64,000 bases of DNA from Roseococcus microcysteis (GTDB lineage Bacteria; Pseudomonadota; Alphaproteobacteria; Acetobacterales; Acetobacteraceae): contig NZ_CP061718.1 in the NCBI RefSeq assembly GCF_014764365.1, positions 1,302,001 through 1,366,000 on the forward strand, read 5' to 3'. Positions 26,352-34,787 of the stretch are shown piece after piece. The notes beneath the pieces are model-generated. The model did no database searches, was not told the origin of the DNA, and saw only the letters and a list, made by a program, of their open reading frames with translations. Every line of letters starts with the position of its first letter. Positions within the stretch are counted from its first letter, which is position 1. Both the position numbers and the translations under genes were made by a program.

Positions 26352-28837
26352 GCCAGGACCCCATCCGCCTGCACAAGGCGCTGTCGCGCATCTGGGCCAC
26401 CGCGCCGGGCTTCGGCCGGGCCTCGGCGGTGAACCACAGCATCGTGGGCATGCGCTTCATGCTGACGGCGGCCTTCTTCTTCGCCGTTGGCGGCATGCTG
26501 GCCATGCTGATCCGCGCGCAGCTCGCCACGCCGCAATCCGCCTTCATCGGGCCGGAGATCTACAACCAGATCTTCACGATGCACGGCACCATCATGATGT
26601 TCCTCTTCGCGATCCCGATGCTGGAGGGGCTCGCGATCTACATGCTGCCCAAGCTGCTGGGCGCGCGGGACCTCGCCTTCCCGCGGCTCTCGGCCTATGG
26701 TTACTGGTGCTACCTGTTCGGAGGCTTGATCCTGCTGGGCGCGCTGTTCGCAGGTGTCGCGCCCGACAGCGGCTGGTTCATGTACACGCCGCTCTCCTCC
26801 AGCACCTATTCGCCGGGCATCAACGCCGATGTCTGGCTGCTGGGCGTCACCTTCGTGGAGATCTCCGCGATGACGCTGGCGGTGGAGCTGGTGGTCTCCA
26901 TCCTGAAGCTGCGCGCGCCGGGCATGACGCTTTCCCGCATGCCCATCTTCGGCTGGTACATCCTGGTGACGGCGCTGATGATGGTGGTGGGGTTCCCGCC
27001 GCTGATCCTGGGCTCGATCCTGCTGGAGATGGAGCGGGCCTTCGACCTGCCCTTCTTCGACCCGAACCGTGGCGGCGACCCGCTGCTCTGGGCGCATCTG
27101 TTCTGGCTGTTCGGGCACCCCGAGGTCTACATCATCTTCCTGCCGGCCGCGGGCGCGCTCTCCACCATCATCCCGGTTTTCGCGCAGCGGCCGCTGGTGG
27201 GCTACAACGCGGTCGTCATCGCCATCATCGTGCTGGGCTTCCTCAGCTTCCTGATCTGGGCGCACCACATGTTCACGGTGGGCATCCCGCATCTGTCGCT
27301 GGCCTTCTTCTCCTTCGGCTCGGCGCTGGTGGCGGTGCCGACGGCGGTGCAGATCTTCGCCTGGCTGGCCACGCTCGCGCATGGGCGGCCGCGCTGGGAC
27401 GTGCCCATGCTCTACATCGCGGGCTTCCTGGTGATCTTCGTGCTGGGGGGGCTGACGGGCGTCATGCTCGCCATCGTGCCCTTCAACTGGCAGGTGCATG
27501 ACACGCATTTCGTGGTGGCGCATTTCCACTACGTGCTGGTGGGCGGCTTCGTCTTCCCGATGCTGGCGGCGCTCTATTACTGGCTGCCGCAGGTGACGGG
27601 AAAGCTGCCCATGCACCGGCTTTCGGTGCCGGCCTTCTGGCTGCTCTTCATCGGCTTCAACCTCACCTTCCTGGTGATGCACTGGACCGGGCTGCTGGGC
27701 ATGCCGCGCCGCGTCTACACCTTCTTCCCGGATGATGGCTGGACCTGGCTGAACCTGACCTCCTCCATCGGCGGCTTCCTGCTGACCATGGGCTTCGCGC
27801 TGGTGGCCATGGACGTGTTCCTGCAACGCAAGCTGGGCAAGGCGTTCCGCCGCGACCCCTGGCATGCGCACACGCTGGAATGGGCCATGCCGACGCCGGC
27901 GGCACCCTATGGCTTCGCGTCCCTGCCCCGCGTGGAGGTGCGCGCCGATCGCCTGGCCCCGCGCGAGATCGGGCCGGAGCTGGCCGCCGGCCGCGGCTAT
28001 CTCGGACATGCCCGCAATGGCTGGCAGGAGACGCTGGGGGTTCACCGCGTCACGGGCGAACCGGACCAGATCATCATCCTGCCGCGCGCGACCTATGAGC
28101 CGCTCTACACCGGCCTCTCCACGCTCACGGCGGTGCTGGCCATGCTGTTCCAGCTCTACTTCGTGGCGCTGGCGGCGGCGGTGGTCACGGCGGGGCTCTT
28201 CGTGTGGGGCGCGCGCGATGCGGGGCAGCGGCAGGACCATGGCCTGATGCCGGCCGGGCATGGGCTCGACCTGCCGCTGCACACCGAGGCGCCCGACCCC
28301 CCGCCTTTGCTGGCACTGGCCTTCGCCCTGCTGGCGACAGGGACCATCCTGGCCTCGCTGCTGTTTGGCGTGGTCTATCTCTGGCTCAACGCGCCGGGCT
28401 GGCCGCCGCCCGAGGTGATGACGCCGGGGCTGCTGCTGCCAGGGCTGATCGCGCTGGGCCTTATCGCGGGGCCGGTGGGCGCACGTCTGGCGCGGGGCAG
28501 CGTGTCGCGCGGCCACACGCCCTGGCTGGGGCTGGGCGTGCAGGCGCTGGGCGCGGTGGCCGCCATGGTGCTGCTGGTGCTGCTGATCCAGGACGCCCTG
28601 CCCGACCCCCGGGCCCATGCCTATGCGGCCACCAGCTTCGCCCTGCTGGGCTATGCCTGGCTGCATGTGGGCATCGCGGTGCTCTTCGTGATCAGCAACG
28701 CGCAGCGCTGGGGGCGGGGCTATATCTCGCCGCGGCGCCTGCTGGATCTGCGGCTGACGCAGCGCTTCCAGGACTATGTGGCGGCGGCGGGACTTGTTTC
28801 GCTCGCCGTGGCCATGGGGCTGCCGGCGCTGCTGTGA
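26348..28837 (+). CDS. ctaD: Cytochrome c oxidase subunit I fused to a subunit III-like C-terminus
   Basis: 829 residues from a TTG overlapping the previous stop. Residues about 1-540 are heme-copper oxidase subunit I. Visible are FTMHGTIMMFLF (heme a ligand), LFGHPEVYIIFLP (CuB His and the cross-linked Tyr), WAHHMFTVG and the paired heme ligands in HDTHFVVAHFHYVLVGG. After a soluble linker (about residues 510-580) come six or so further helices resembling subunit III. Together with subunit II this gives a compact two-gene oxidase. It pumps electrons from cytochrome c to oxygen in the inner membrane. The 3' end overlaps an antisense phosphoribosyltransferase gene by 64 nt. Confidence 0.9.
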   Translation: MSQDPIRLHKALSRIWATAPGFGRASAVNHSIVGMRFMLTAAFFFAVGGMLAMLIRAQLATPQSAFIGPEIYNQIFTMHGTIMMFLFAIPMLEGLAIYMLPKLLGARDLAFPRLSAYGYWCYLFGGLILLGALFAGVAPDSGWFMYTPLSSSTYSPGINADVWLLGVTFVEISAMTLAVELVVSILKLRAPGMTLSRMPIFGWYILVTALMMVVGFPPLILGSILLEMERAFDLPFFDPNRGGDPLLWAHLFWLFGHPEVYIIFLPAAGALSTIIPVFAQRPLVGYNAVVIAIIVLGFLSFLIWAHHMFTVGIPHLSLAFFSFGSALVAVPTAVQIFAWLATLAHGRPRWDVPMLYIAGFLVIFVLGGLTGVMLAIVPFNWQVHDTHFVVAHFHYVLVGGFVFPMLAALYYWLPQVTGKLPMHRLSVPAFWLLFIGFNLTFLVMHWTGLLGMPRRVYTFFPDDGWTWLNLTSSIGGFLLTMGFALVAMDVFLQRKLGKAFRRDPWHAHTLEWAMPTPAAPYGFASLPRVEVRADRLAPREIGPELAAGRGYLGHARNGWQETLGVHRVTGEPDQIIILPRATYEPLYTGLSTLTAVLAMLFQLYFVALAAAVVTAGLFVWGARDAGQRQDHGLMPAGHGLDLPLHTEAPDPPPLLALAFALLATGTILASLLFGVVYLWLNAPGWPPPEVMTPGLLLPGLIALGLIAGPVGARLARGSVSRGHTPWLGLGVQALGAVAAMVLLVLLIQDALPDPRAHAYAATSFALLGYAWLHVGIAVLFVISNAQRWGRGYISPRRLLDLRLTQRFQDYVAAAGLVSLAVAMGLPALL

Positions 28838-29391
28838 TCGGGCCACCAGCCCTGCGCGTCGCGGTGCAGGGCTGGCGTCTCGAAGACCGAGACCACGGGG
28901 ATTTCGGCAGGCCAGGACGGCGCCCAGCGCCGCGTCTGCACCATGGCGACGCAGAGGCCCACCGGCACCACGCCCGCCTTGGCGAGCAGCCCGAGCCCCG
29001 CCTGGGCGGAGGCGCCGCTGCTGACGACGTCATCCACCAGCAGCACGCGCCTGCCGCGCAGCCGGTCGAGCATCAATGGGTCGAGCCACAGCCGGCGCTC
29101 ACCGGTGGTGGTGATGGAGTGGATGGTGACGCTCAGCGCCTCCTCATACCAGCGCTTGCGCGAATAGCCGGCGGCGACCCAGTTGGGATGGCCCAGCGCC
29201 TCCGCCACGAGGGGCGCGAAGACATGGCCCAGAGTGGGCAGGCCCAGCACCGCCTCGGCGCCGAGCGGCCGCGCCGCCTCGGCCATCCAGGTGGAGAGTG
29301 TGCGGATCACGGGAAAGCTCGCCTGGGTCGCGATCAGCCCCGCGACACCGATGTCGCGGATGGGCAGGTGCAGGAAGCGCCCATCCGGCAT
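28774..29391 (-). CDS. Phosphoribosyltransferase (PRTase type I)
   Basis: 205 residues from the first ATG. The PRPP-binding loop is clear: RVLLVDDVVSSGASAQAGLGLL. The N-terminal half (ASFPVIRTLSTWMAEAARPLGAEAVLGLPTLGHVFAPLVAEALG) fits the adenine/xanthine-type PRTase fold. In-frame protein-like sequence continues upstream (KLDFWQEFDAAPDPGPPF) to about 29466 without an ATG, GTG or TTG. The real start may be a rare codon such as CTG 29463, right at the end of hpnH. The substrate base is not assignable. The last 64 nt lie antisense to the oxidase gene. Confidence 0.78.
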   Translation of the reverse strand: MPDGRFLHLPIRDIGVAGLIATQASFPVIRTLSTWMAEAARPLGAEAVLGLPTLGHVFAPLVAEALGHPNWVAAGYSRKRWYEEALSVTIHSITTTGERRLWLDPLMLDRLRGRRVLLVDDVVSSGASAQAGLGLLAKAGVVPVGLCVAMVQTRRWAPSWPAEIPVVSVFETPALHRDAQGWWPDHSSAGSPMATASETSPAAAT

Positions 29392-29465
29392 GCGGGCCGG
29401 ATAGCGCGCGGCGAAAGGCGGGCCGGGGTCCGGCGCCGCGTCGAATTCCTGCCAGAAGTCCAGCT

Positions 29466-30629
29466 TTATTCGGCCGCCTGCTGGGGCGCGGTCGCTCCGT
29501 GCTTCGCACCCTTCTTCGGCTCATGCGCCATGTCCTTCATCGCCTCCTGCACATGGCGGGAGAAGACGAACTCGGCCGGGCGCTGGTTGGAGAGGTCAAT
29601 CTCCGGCGCCATCGGGCCCTCGGTGCGGGGCCCGCGCAGCTGGGCGGCGACGGCCTTCCAGGGCTTGGTGATGGCATCCAGCGCGGCGGTGGCCTCGAAG
29701 CCCGAATGCACCATGCAGTCGGCGCATTTTTCGTAATTGCCGACGCCGTACTTGTCCCAGTCGGTGCTGTCCATCAGCTCCGCGAAGGTCTTGGCGTAGC
29801 CCTCGCCCAGCAGGTAGCAGGGGCGCTGCCAACCGAAGATGTTGCGCGTGGGGTTGCCCCAGGGCGTGCACTTGTAGGACTGGTTGCCGGCCAGGAAGTC
29901 CAGGAAGAGCGGGCTGTTCCCCATGCGCCAACCCTTCCCCTTGCCCCGCGCGAAGATGTCGCGGAACAGGTTCTTGGTGGTCTGGCGGTTCAGGAAGTGC
30001 TTCTGGTCCGGCGCGCGCTCATAGGCATAGCCGGGCGAGAGCATGATGTTGTCCACGCCCATCGCCGTCACGTCGTCGAAGAACTTCGCCGTGCGCTCGG
30101 GGTCAGCGTTGTTGAACAGGGTGCAGTTGATGGCGGTTCGGAAGCCGCGGTCCCGGGCGTTCTTCAGCGCGGCCACGGCGCGGTCATAGACGCCTTCCTG
30201 GCTCACGGCCCAGTCATGCTGGGCGCGGTCGCCATCCAGGTGGATGTCCCAGATGAAGCGGGGATGGGGCTTGTAGGCCTCGATCCGCTTGTCCAGCAGC
30301 AGGGCGTTGGTGCAGAGGATGACGATGCGGCCCTGGGCCAGCAGGCCTTCCACGATCTGCGGCATTTCCTTGTGCAGCAGCGGCTCGCCGCCCGCGATGG
30401 CGACGACGGGGGCGCCGCACTCCTCGGCCGCGCCCAGGCAATCCTCGACGGAGAGGCGCTTGTTCAGGATGGCGTCCGGATAGTCGATCTTCCCGCAGCC
30501 GGCGCAGGCCAGGTTGCAGCGGAACAAGGGTTCCAGCATCAGGACCAGCGGGAAGCGCTTGCGGCCCGCCAGCTTCTGGCGCACCACATAGGCCGCGACT
30601 TTCGCCTGCTGCGTCAAGGGGATGCCCAT
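29466..30629 (-). CDS. hpnH: Adenosyl-hopene transferase HpnH (radical SAM)
   Basis: 387 residues. Radical SAM cluster cysteines are Cys38, Cys42 and Cys45 in RCNLACAGCGK, followed by AIAGGEPLLHKEM and SPGYAYERAPDQKHFL. The C-terminal region has the extra cysteine pattern YEKCADCMVHSGFEATA typical of HpnH. The enzyme joins a 5'-deoxyadenosyl group to diploptene, the first step of extended (C35) hopanoid synthesis. No other hpn gene is in view. The start at 30629 (MGIPLTQQ) is used because it matches the family N-terminus; an upstream in-frame ATG adds 11 residues. Confidence 0.93.
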   Translation of the reverse strand: MGIPLTQQAKVAAYVVRQKLAGRKRFPLVLMLEPLFRCNLACAGCGKIDYPDAILNKRLSVEDCLGAAEECGAPVVAIAGGEPLLHKEMPQIVEGLLAQGRIVILCTNALLLDKRIEAYKPHPRFIWDIHLDGDRAQHDWAVSQEGVYDRAVAALKNARDRGFRTAINCTLFNNADPERTAKFFDDVTAMGVDNIMLSPGYAYERAPDQKHFLNRQTTKNLFRDIFARGKGKGWRMGNSPLFLDFLAGNQSYKCTPWGNPTRNIFGWQRPCYLLGEGYAKTFAELMDSTDWDKYGVGNYEKCADCMVHSGFEATAALDAITKPWKAVAAQLRGPRTEGPMAPEIDLSNQRPAEFVFSRHVQEAMKDMAHEPKKGAKHGATAPQQAAE

Positions 30630-30699
30630 AAGGCGCGCTCCGATTCCGGGATAGGAAAGCACCGCTTACCATAGCTGCAACCCCGGCGCGAGGCCCGGT

Positions 30700-31755
30700 T
30701 CATGCGCGCCCGCTGAACCAGCCCCGCAGCAGGCGGCGCAGCAGGGACCAGAGGCCGGGCGCGGGCGGCGGCGCCTCGCCACGGGCCGCGCCCTCCAGGT
30801 TGCGGGCGAAATCCCCGGCCAGCCCGGCCACCAGCCCCCGGACCAAGGCAGGCCGCGAGAATTGCGCGAGCGGGCCCGTCAGCCGCCAGGCGATGTCGAG
30901 GTGCAGCCGGCTGCCTTCGCCCTCGGGCGCCACCCGCCAGGTGACCTCGCCCTCGGCGGCATTGGCGCCCTCCGCGCCGCGGCCGCGCAGCACGCCGGTG
31001 CGCGTCGCGGCATCGAGGCGCAGCGTGCCCTCGCCCGCGAAGCGCGCGGCGAGCGGGCCGAGCGCCACGCGGATCTCGCCCGCGATGGCCTCGCCCTCCC
31101 GGTGCAGCAGCTTCGCACCGGGCAGGCAGGCGACGGCGCGGGCAGGGTCGGAGAGGATGGTCCATGCCGCGTCGGGGGAGAGCGCCAGGGTCTCCGCGTG
31201 CTCCAGGCGGTTGGTCAGCGCGGCGGCCGGCGCGGCGGCGACGGGCGGGGGTGAGGCGGGCGGCGCCGCGGCCGGGCGGGGCGGCGGCGCCGGCAAGGCG
31301 GGGCGCGTGGCCGCGACCTCCGCGATGGCGCGCACGATGCCGCGATAGCCCGTGCAGCGGCAGAGATTGCCCGCCAGTTCGGCGCGGATGCGGTCCTCAT
31401 CCACGGCGCCGAGGCGCGTCACGATGTCGCGCGCCGTGACCATCATGCCCGGCGTGCAATAGCCGCATTGCAGGGCGTGGTGGCGGTTGAAGGCGTCGCG
31501 GAGCGCGGCGGCCACGGGGTCCTCGTCCAGCCCTTCGATGGTGGTCACCTCCATCCCCGCCGCCTCATGCGCGTAGATGAGGCAGGAGCGCATGGGCACC
31601 CCGTCCACCAGCACGGTGCAGGCACCGCAGACGCCCTGCTCGCAGCCGAGATGCGTGCCGGTCAGGCCGCAATGCTCGCGCAGCGCGTCGGCCAGGTGGG
31701 TGCGGGCGGGGGCGCTGATCTCGCGCGCCTCGCCATTCACGGTCAGCGTGGTCAT
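30700..31755 (-). CDS. Molybdenum hydroxylase small [2Fe-2S] subunit fused to a CoxG-like SRPBCC domain
   Basis: 351 residues. Residues 1-150 are the two-cluster iron-sulfur subunit: plant-type ligands Cys38, Cys43, Cys46 and Cys58, and second-cluster ligands Cys97, Cys100, Cys132 and Cys134 (QCGYCTPGMM and LCRCTGY). An Ala/Pro linker (about 152-185) leads to a CoxG/SRPBCC domain (SPDAAWTILSDPARAVACLPGAKLL) and a basic C-terminal tail. CoxG-type proteins are linked to maturation or membrane attachment of CO-dehydrogenase-like enzymes; fusion to the small subunit ties it to this complex. Its ATGA overlaps the stop of the FAD subunit. Confidence 0.9.
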   Translation of the reverse strand: MTTLTVNGEAREISAPARTHLADALREHCGLTGTHLGCEQGVCGACTVLVDGVPMRSCLIYAHEAAGMEVTTIEGLDEDPVAAALRDAFNRHHALQCGYCTPGMMVTARDIVTRLGAVDEDRIRAELAGNLCRCTGYRGIVRAIAEVAATRPALPAPPPRPAAAPPASPPPVAAAPAAALTNRLEHAETLALSPDAAWTILSDPARAVACLPGAKLLHREGEAIAGEIRVALGPLAARFAGEGTLRLDAATRTGVLRGRGAEGANAAEGEVTWRVAPEGEGSRLHLDIAWRLTGPLAQFSRPALVRGLVAGLAGDFARNLEGAARGEAPPPAPGLWSLLRRLLRGWFSGRA

Positions 31756-32489
31756 GCGTCTCTCATGGCCTGGGCGCGGGTGACGGCAATGGCGGCCAGG
31801 CGCTGCGCGGCGGGGTCGAGCCAGGGCAGGCGCGCGGGGATGTCCTCCACGCGGTCCAGCAGGGTGGGCGGGCCTTCCACCGCGCCCGCCAGCAGCCGCG
31901 TGGGCGTGGCGATGCCGATGGCCTTGGCGAATTCGCCGATCTTGCGGTTGATCTTGCAATAGCCCCAGCGCGCGCCGGGCGGCAGGCGCGGGATTTCGAC
32001 GGCGGTGATGATCTCGCCGGGTTCCAACGCCGTGGTGAAGGGCGCGCGAAGGAAGCCATCGGCGGGGATGCGCCGGCCATGGCCGGTGAGGATGGTGGCC
32101 CCCAGCGCCGCCATCACGCTCGGCCAATCGGCGGCGGGGTCGGCATGGGCGAGGCTGCCGCCCAGCGTGCCGCGGTTGCGCACGGCGCGGTAGGCGATGC
32201 CCTGGGCGACATGGCGCATGAGGCCGTTGGTCACGTCGGGGACACGGCCATCCTCGATCTCGGCATGGGTGGTCGCCGCACCCAGGGTCAGGTGGGTCTC
32301 GCTTTCGGTGAAACCGCGCAGCCCGGGTAGTCGCTTGATGTCCACCACGCGCTCGGGCCGCACCAGGCGCAGATTCAGCATGGGGCCGAGGGACTGCCCG
32401 CCCGCCATCGGCTTGGCGCCGGCGGTGAGCAGGGCGCGCGCTTCCTCCAGCGTGGCGGCGGTGGCGTGTTCGAAGGCGACGGGTTTCAC
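31752..32489 (-). CDS. Molybdenum hydroxylase FAD-binding medium subunit
   Basis: 245 residues from a GTG that overlaps the stop of the large subunit (GTGA). The FAD-binding motifs are AGGQSLGPMLNLRL and RNRGTLGGSLAHADPAADW (TLGGSLAHADP is the family hallmark). It passes electrons from the iron-sulfur subunit to FAD. The middle gene of the three-subunit cassette, overlapping both neighbours by 4 nt, so translation is coupled. Confidence 0.92.
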   Translation of the reverse strand: MKPVAFEHATAATLEEARALLTAGAKPMAGGQSLGPMLNLRLVRPERVVDIKRLPGLRGFTESETHLTLGAATTHAEIEDGRVPDVTNGLMRHVAQGIAYRAVRNRGTLGGSLAHADPAADWPSVMAALGATILTGHGRRIPADGFLRAPFTTALEPGEIITAVEIPRLPPGARWGYCKINRKIGEFAKAIGIATPTRLLAGAVEGPPTLLDRVEDIPARLPWLDPAAQRLAAIAVTRAQAMRDA

Positions 32490-33703
32490 GACAGCGCCGC
32501 CAGCACACGCTCCGGCGTCGCCGGAATATCCGTCACCTCGCACCCCAGATGCGCGATGGCGTCGTTGATGGCGTTCACGATGGCGGCGGGGGGCCCTATC
32601 GCGCCGCTCTCGCCGATGCCCTTCTGGCCGAAGCGGCTGATGGGCGAGGGCGTCTCCATGTGCAGGATCTCGATGTCCGGCACGTCGGAGGCGCCAGGCA
32701 GCATGTAGTCCGCGAAGGTGGAGGCGAGCGGCTGGCCCGCCGCGTCATAGGGCATTTCCTCGAACAGCGCGGTGCCGATGCCCTGCACCGTGCCGCCCAG
32801 CACCTGGCCATCGGCCACCAGCGGGTTCAGCAGCACGCCGCCATCTTCCACGATGACGTAGCGATGCAGCGTCACATGGCCGGTGCCCGGGTCCACCTCG
32901 ACCTCCACGGCGTGCGCGGCGTAGCTGAAGGTGCCGGTGTCGCGCACGGTCTTGTGGCCGGCGGTGCATTCCAGGCCGCGTGCCTGCATGGCTTCCGTCA
33001 GGTTCTGCGGCGCGCGGTGGAAGATGCGGGCCATTTCGGCGACGCTGACGCTGGCATTACCAGCGCGCACCGCGCCGTCCTCGAAGACGGCGTCGGGCGC
33101 TTGCAGCAGATGGCGGCCGATGGGCAGCAGGCGCTCGCGCAATTCCGTGCAGGCCTCGGCCACGGCGCCGCCCGCCATGACGGCGCAGCGGCTGCCCCAG
33201 GTGCCGGTGCTGTAAGGCGTCAGCGCCGTATCGCCATGGATGAGCTGCACGCGCTCCACCGGCACGCCCAGGATTTCGTGCGCCACCTGGGCGAGCGTCG
33301 TTTCCATCCCCTGCCCGTGGCTGTGGACGCCCACGCGCAACTCCAGCCCGCCATCGGGGGTGAGGCGCGCCTGGCAGGGCTCGGCGCCGGGCACGAAGGG
33401 AATGCCCCAGCCGTGATAGACGCTGGTGCCGTGCGCGCCCTGTTCGCAGAAGATGGCGAAGCCCTGGCCGAGCAGCCGGCCCTGCTCGCGCGCCGCGCGC
33501 TGGCGGGACGCGAAGCCCTCGCGGTCCATGGCCTCCGCCGCGCGGCGCAGCGCCTCGGGGTAGTCGCCGCTGTCGAAGATCTTCTTCGTCACATTGGTGT
33601 AGGGCATGTCCGCGGGGCCAGGCAGGTTGCGCAGCCGCACCGCGATCGGGTCCAGCCCCCTGCCCGCGCCACCGCGTCCAGCGTGGTTTCCAGCGCGTAG
33701 CAC
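32486..33703 (-). CDS. Molybdenum hydroxylase large subunit, C-terminal part (frameshifted)
   Basis: C-terminal half of the molybdopterin-cytosine-dinucleotide-binding subunit. Meaningful sequence starts at about GRGLDPIAVRLRNLPGPADMPYTN and includes VGVHSHGQGMETTLAQVAHEIL. The catalytic glutamate region is QKGIGESGAIGPPAAIVNAIND. The first few residues of the frame (MLRAGNHAGRG) are spurious. It joins the gene part at 33589-34782: one added base in the C run at 33656-33660 (G run on the coding strand) yields one 765-residue subunit, the normal size. Confidence 0.87.
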   Translation of the reverse strand: MLRAGNHAGRGGAGRGLDPIAVRLRNLPGPADMPYTNVTKKIFDSGDYPEALRRAAEAMDREGFASRQRAAREQGRLLGQGFAIFCEQGAHGTSVYHGWGIPFVPGAEPCQARLTPDGGLELRVGVHSHGQGMETTLAQVAHEILGVPVERVQLIHGDTALTPYSTGTWGSRCAVMAGGAVAEACTELRERLLPIGRHLLQAPDAVFEDGAVRAGNASVSVAEMARIFHRAPQNLTEAMQARGLECTAGHKTVRDTGTFSYAAHAVEVEVDPGTGHVTLHRYVIVEDGGVLLNPLVADGQVLGGTVQGIGTALFEEMPYDAAGQPLASTFADYMLPGASDVPDIEILHMETPSPISRFGQKGIGESGAIGPPAAIVNAINDAIAHLGCEVTDIPATPERVLAALS

Positions 33704-34782
33704 ACCCCCGTCCGCGCCACGCCGCGATAGGGCAGGATGGGCGGCTTGTTGGTGGCCACACTCCAGGTCCGGCAGCGATAGCGGGGCACCACATAGGGGC
33801 CGGGCAGGATGGAGCCGATCTGCGCACCCTCCAGGCAGGCGCTGAACGGGTAGGCGCTGTAGGCGCCCACATCCACATGCGCCTCACAATCCAAGGCCAG
33901 GATGGTGCCGTCATGGTCGGCATGGACGGTGATGTCGTAATGGTGCTCGCGGCAATTGGCCTGGCCAGCGAGCCCTTCGCGCCGGTCCTCGATCCAGCGC
34001 AGCGGCACCCCGCCCAGGCGGCGGGCGAGCCAGCCGATGGCCACCTCCTCCTGAAGGAGAATTCCCTTGTAGCCGAAGCCCCCGCCGACGTCGGGGCTGA
34101 TGATCCGCACGCTTGATTCCGGCAGGCCCAGGCATTCCGCCAGCCCCGTCTTGGTCACATGCACCATCTGGGAGGAGGTGTGCATCTCCAGCTGCGACAG
34201 CCGCGTGTCCCAGCGCGCGACCACGCCGCGGCCTTCCAGCGGGGCCATGTGCTGGCGCGCGGTGCGAAGGCGCCGCCGCACCACGATGGGCGCCTGCACG
34301 CCGCTGATGTCATCCTCCACCAGGGAATGCAGCACCACATTGTCGGGCCAGCCCTCATGGATGGGCGGGCCGGCGCGGTGCGCCAGCATGTCGGTGGCGG
34401 GCGGCAATTCCTCGATGTCTAGCGTGATGGCGTCGAGGATGTCCTCGGCCTCCGCGCGCGTGGCGGCCACCACCATGGCGATGGGCTCGCCCACCTGGCG
34501 CACGCGGTCCTTGGCCAGCGGCCATTGGTCGGTGCGGCGGAAGCCGGGCAGCGCCGAGGGCGCGCGGATCGGCGCCACGCCGTCCAGCTCCGCCATGGTG
34601 AAGACCATGGCGCCCTGCGGCGCCCGCACCCCGCGCAGGATGCCATGCGCCACCGGGCTGCGGAGGAAGGCCACCTCCCGCATCCCGGCCATGGCGATGT
34701 CGGCCACATAGCGGCCGCGGCCGCGCAGGAAGCGGTCATCCTCCCGGCGCGGCAGCGCGGCGCCGACACCCTGCTTGCCCAT
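33589..34782 (-). CDS. Molybdenum hydroxylase large subunit, N-terminal part (frameshifted)
   Basis: N-terminal half of the large subunit: REDDRFLRGRGRYVADIAM, then the hammerhead domain, VGEPIAMVVAATRAEAEDI, DVGGGFGYKG and PYRGVARTGVCYALETTLDAVARA. The active-site loop reads PYRG-VAR rather than the AYRCSFR of true CO dehydrogenase, so this is a form II-type aldehyde or N-heterocycle hydroxylase of unknown substrate. After 33660 the frame is wrong (GGWTRSRCGCATC). The gene starts 5 nt after the amidohydrolase gene, strongly suggesting one operon. Confidence 0.87.
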   Translation of the reverse strand: MGKQGVGAALPRREDDRFLRGRGRYVADIAMAGMREVAFLRSPVAHGILRGVRAPQGAMVFTMAELDGVAPIRAPSALPGFRRTDQWPLAKDRVRQVGEPIAMVVAATRAEAEDILDAITLDIEELPPATDMLAHRAGPPIHEGWPDNVVLHSLVEDDISGVQAPIVVRRRLRTARQHMAPLEGRGVVARWDTRLSQLEMHTSSQMVHVTKTGLAECLGLPESSVRIISPDVGGGFGYKGILLQEEVAIGWLARRLGGVPLRWIEDRREGLAGQANCREHHYDITVHADHDGTILALDCEAHVDVGAYSAYPFSACLEGAQIGSILPGPYVVPRYRCRTWSVATNKPPILPYRGVARTGVCYALETTLDAVARAGGWTRSRCGCATCLAPRTCPTPM

Positions 34783-34787
34783 GAAGA

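Noticed and set aside
26027-28846. 939-codon minus-strand ORF over the oxidase genes
   Set aside because: His/Arg/Gln-rich shadow of transmembrane helices; the plus strand has all heme and copper ligands.
30700-34782. Aerobic CO dehydrogenase (coxMSL) annotation
   Set aside because: The large-subunit active-site loop is PYRG-VAR, not the AYRCSFR of form I enzymes, despite the CoxG-like domain.
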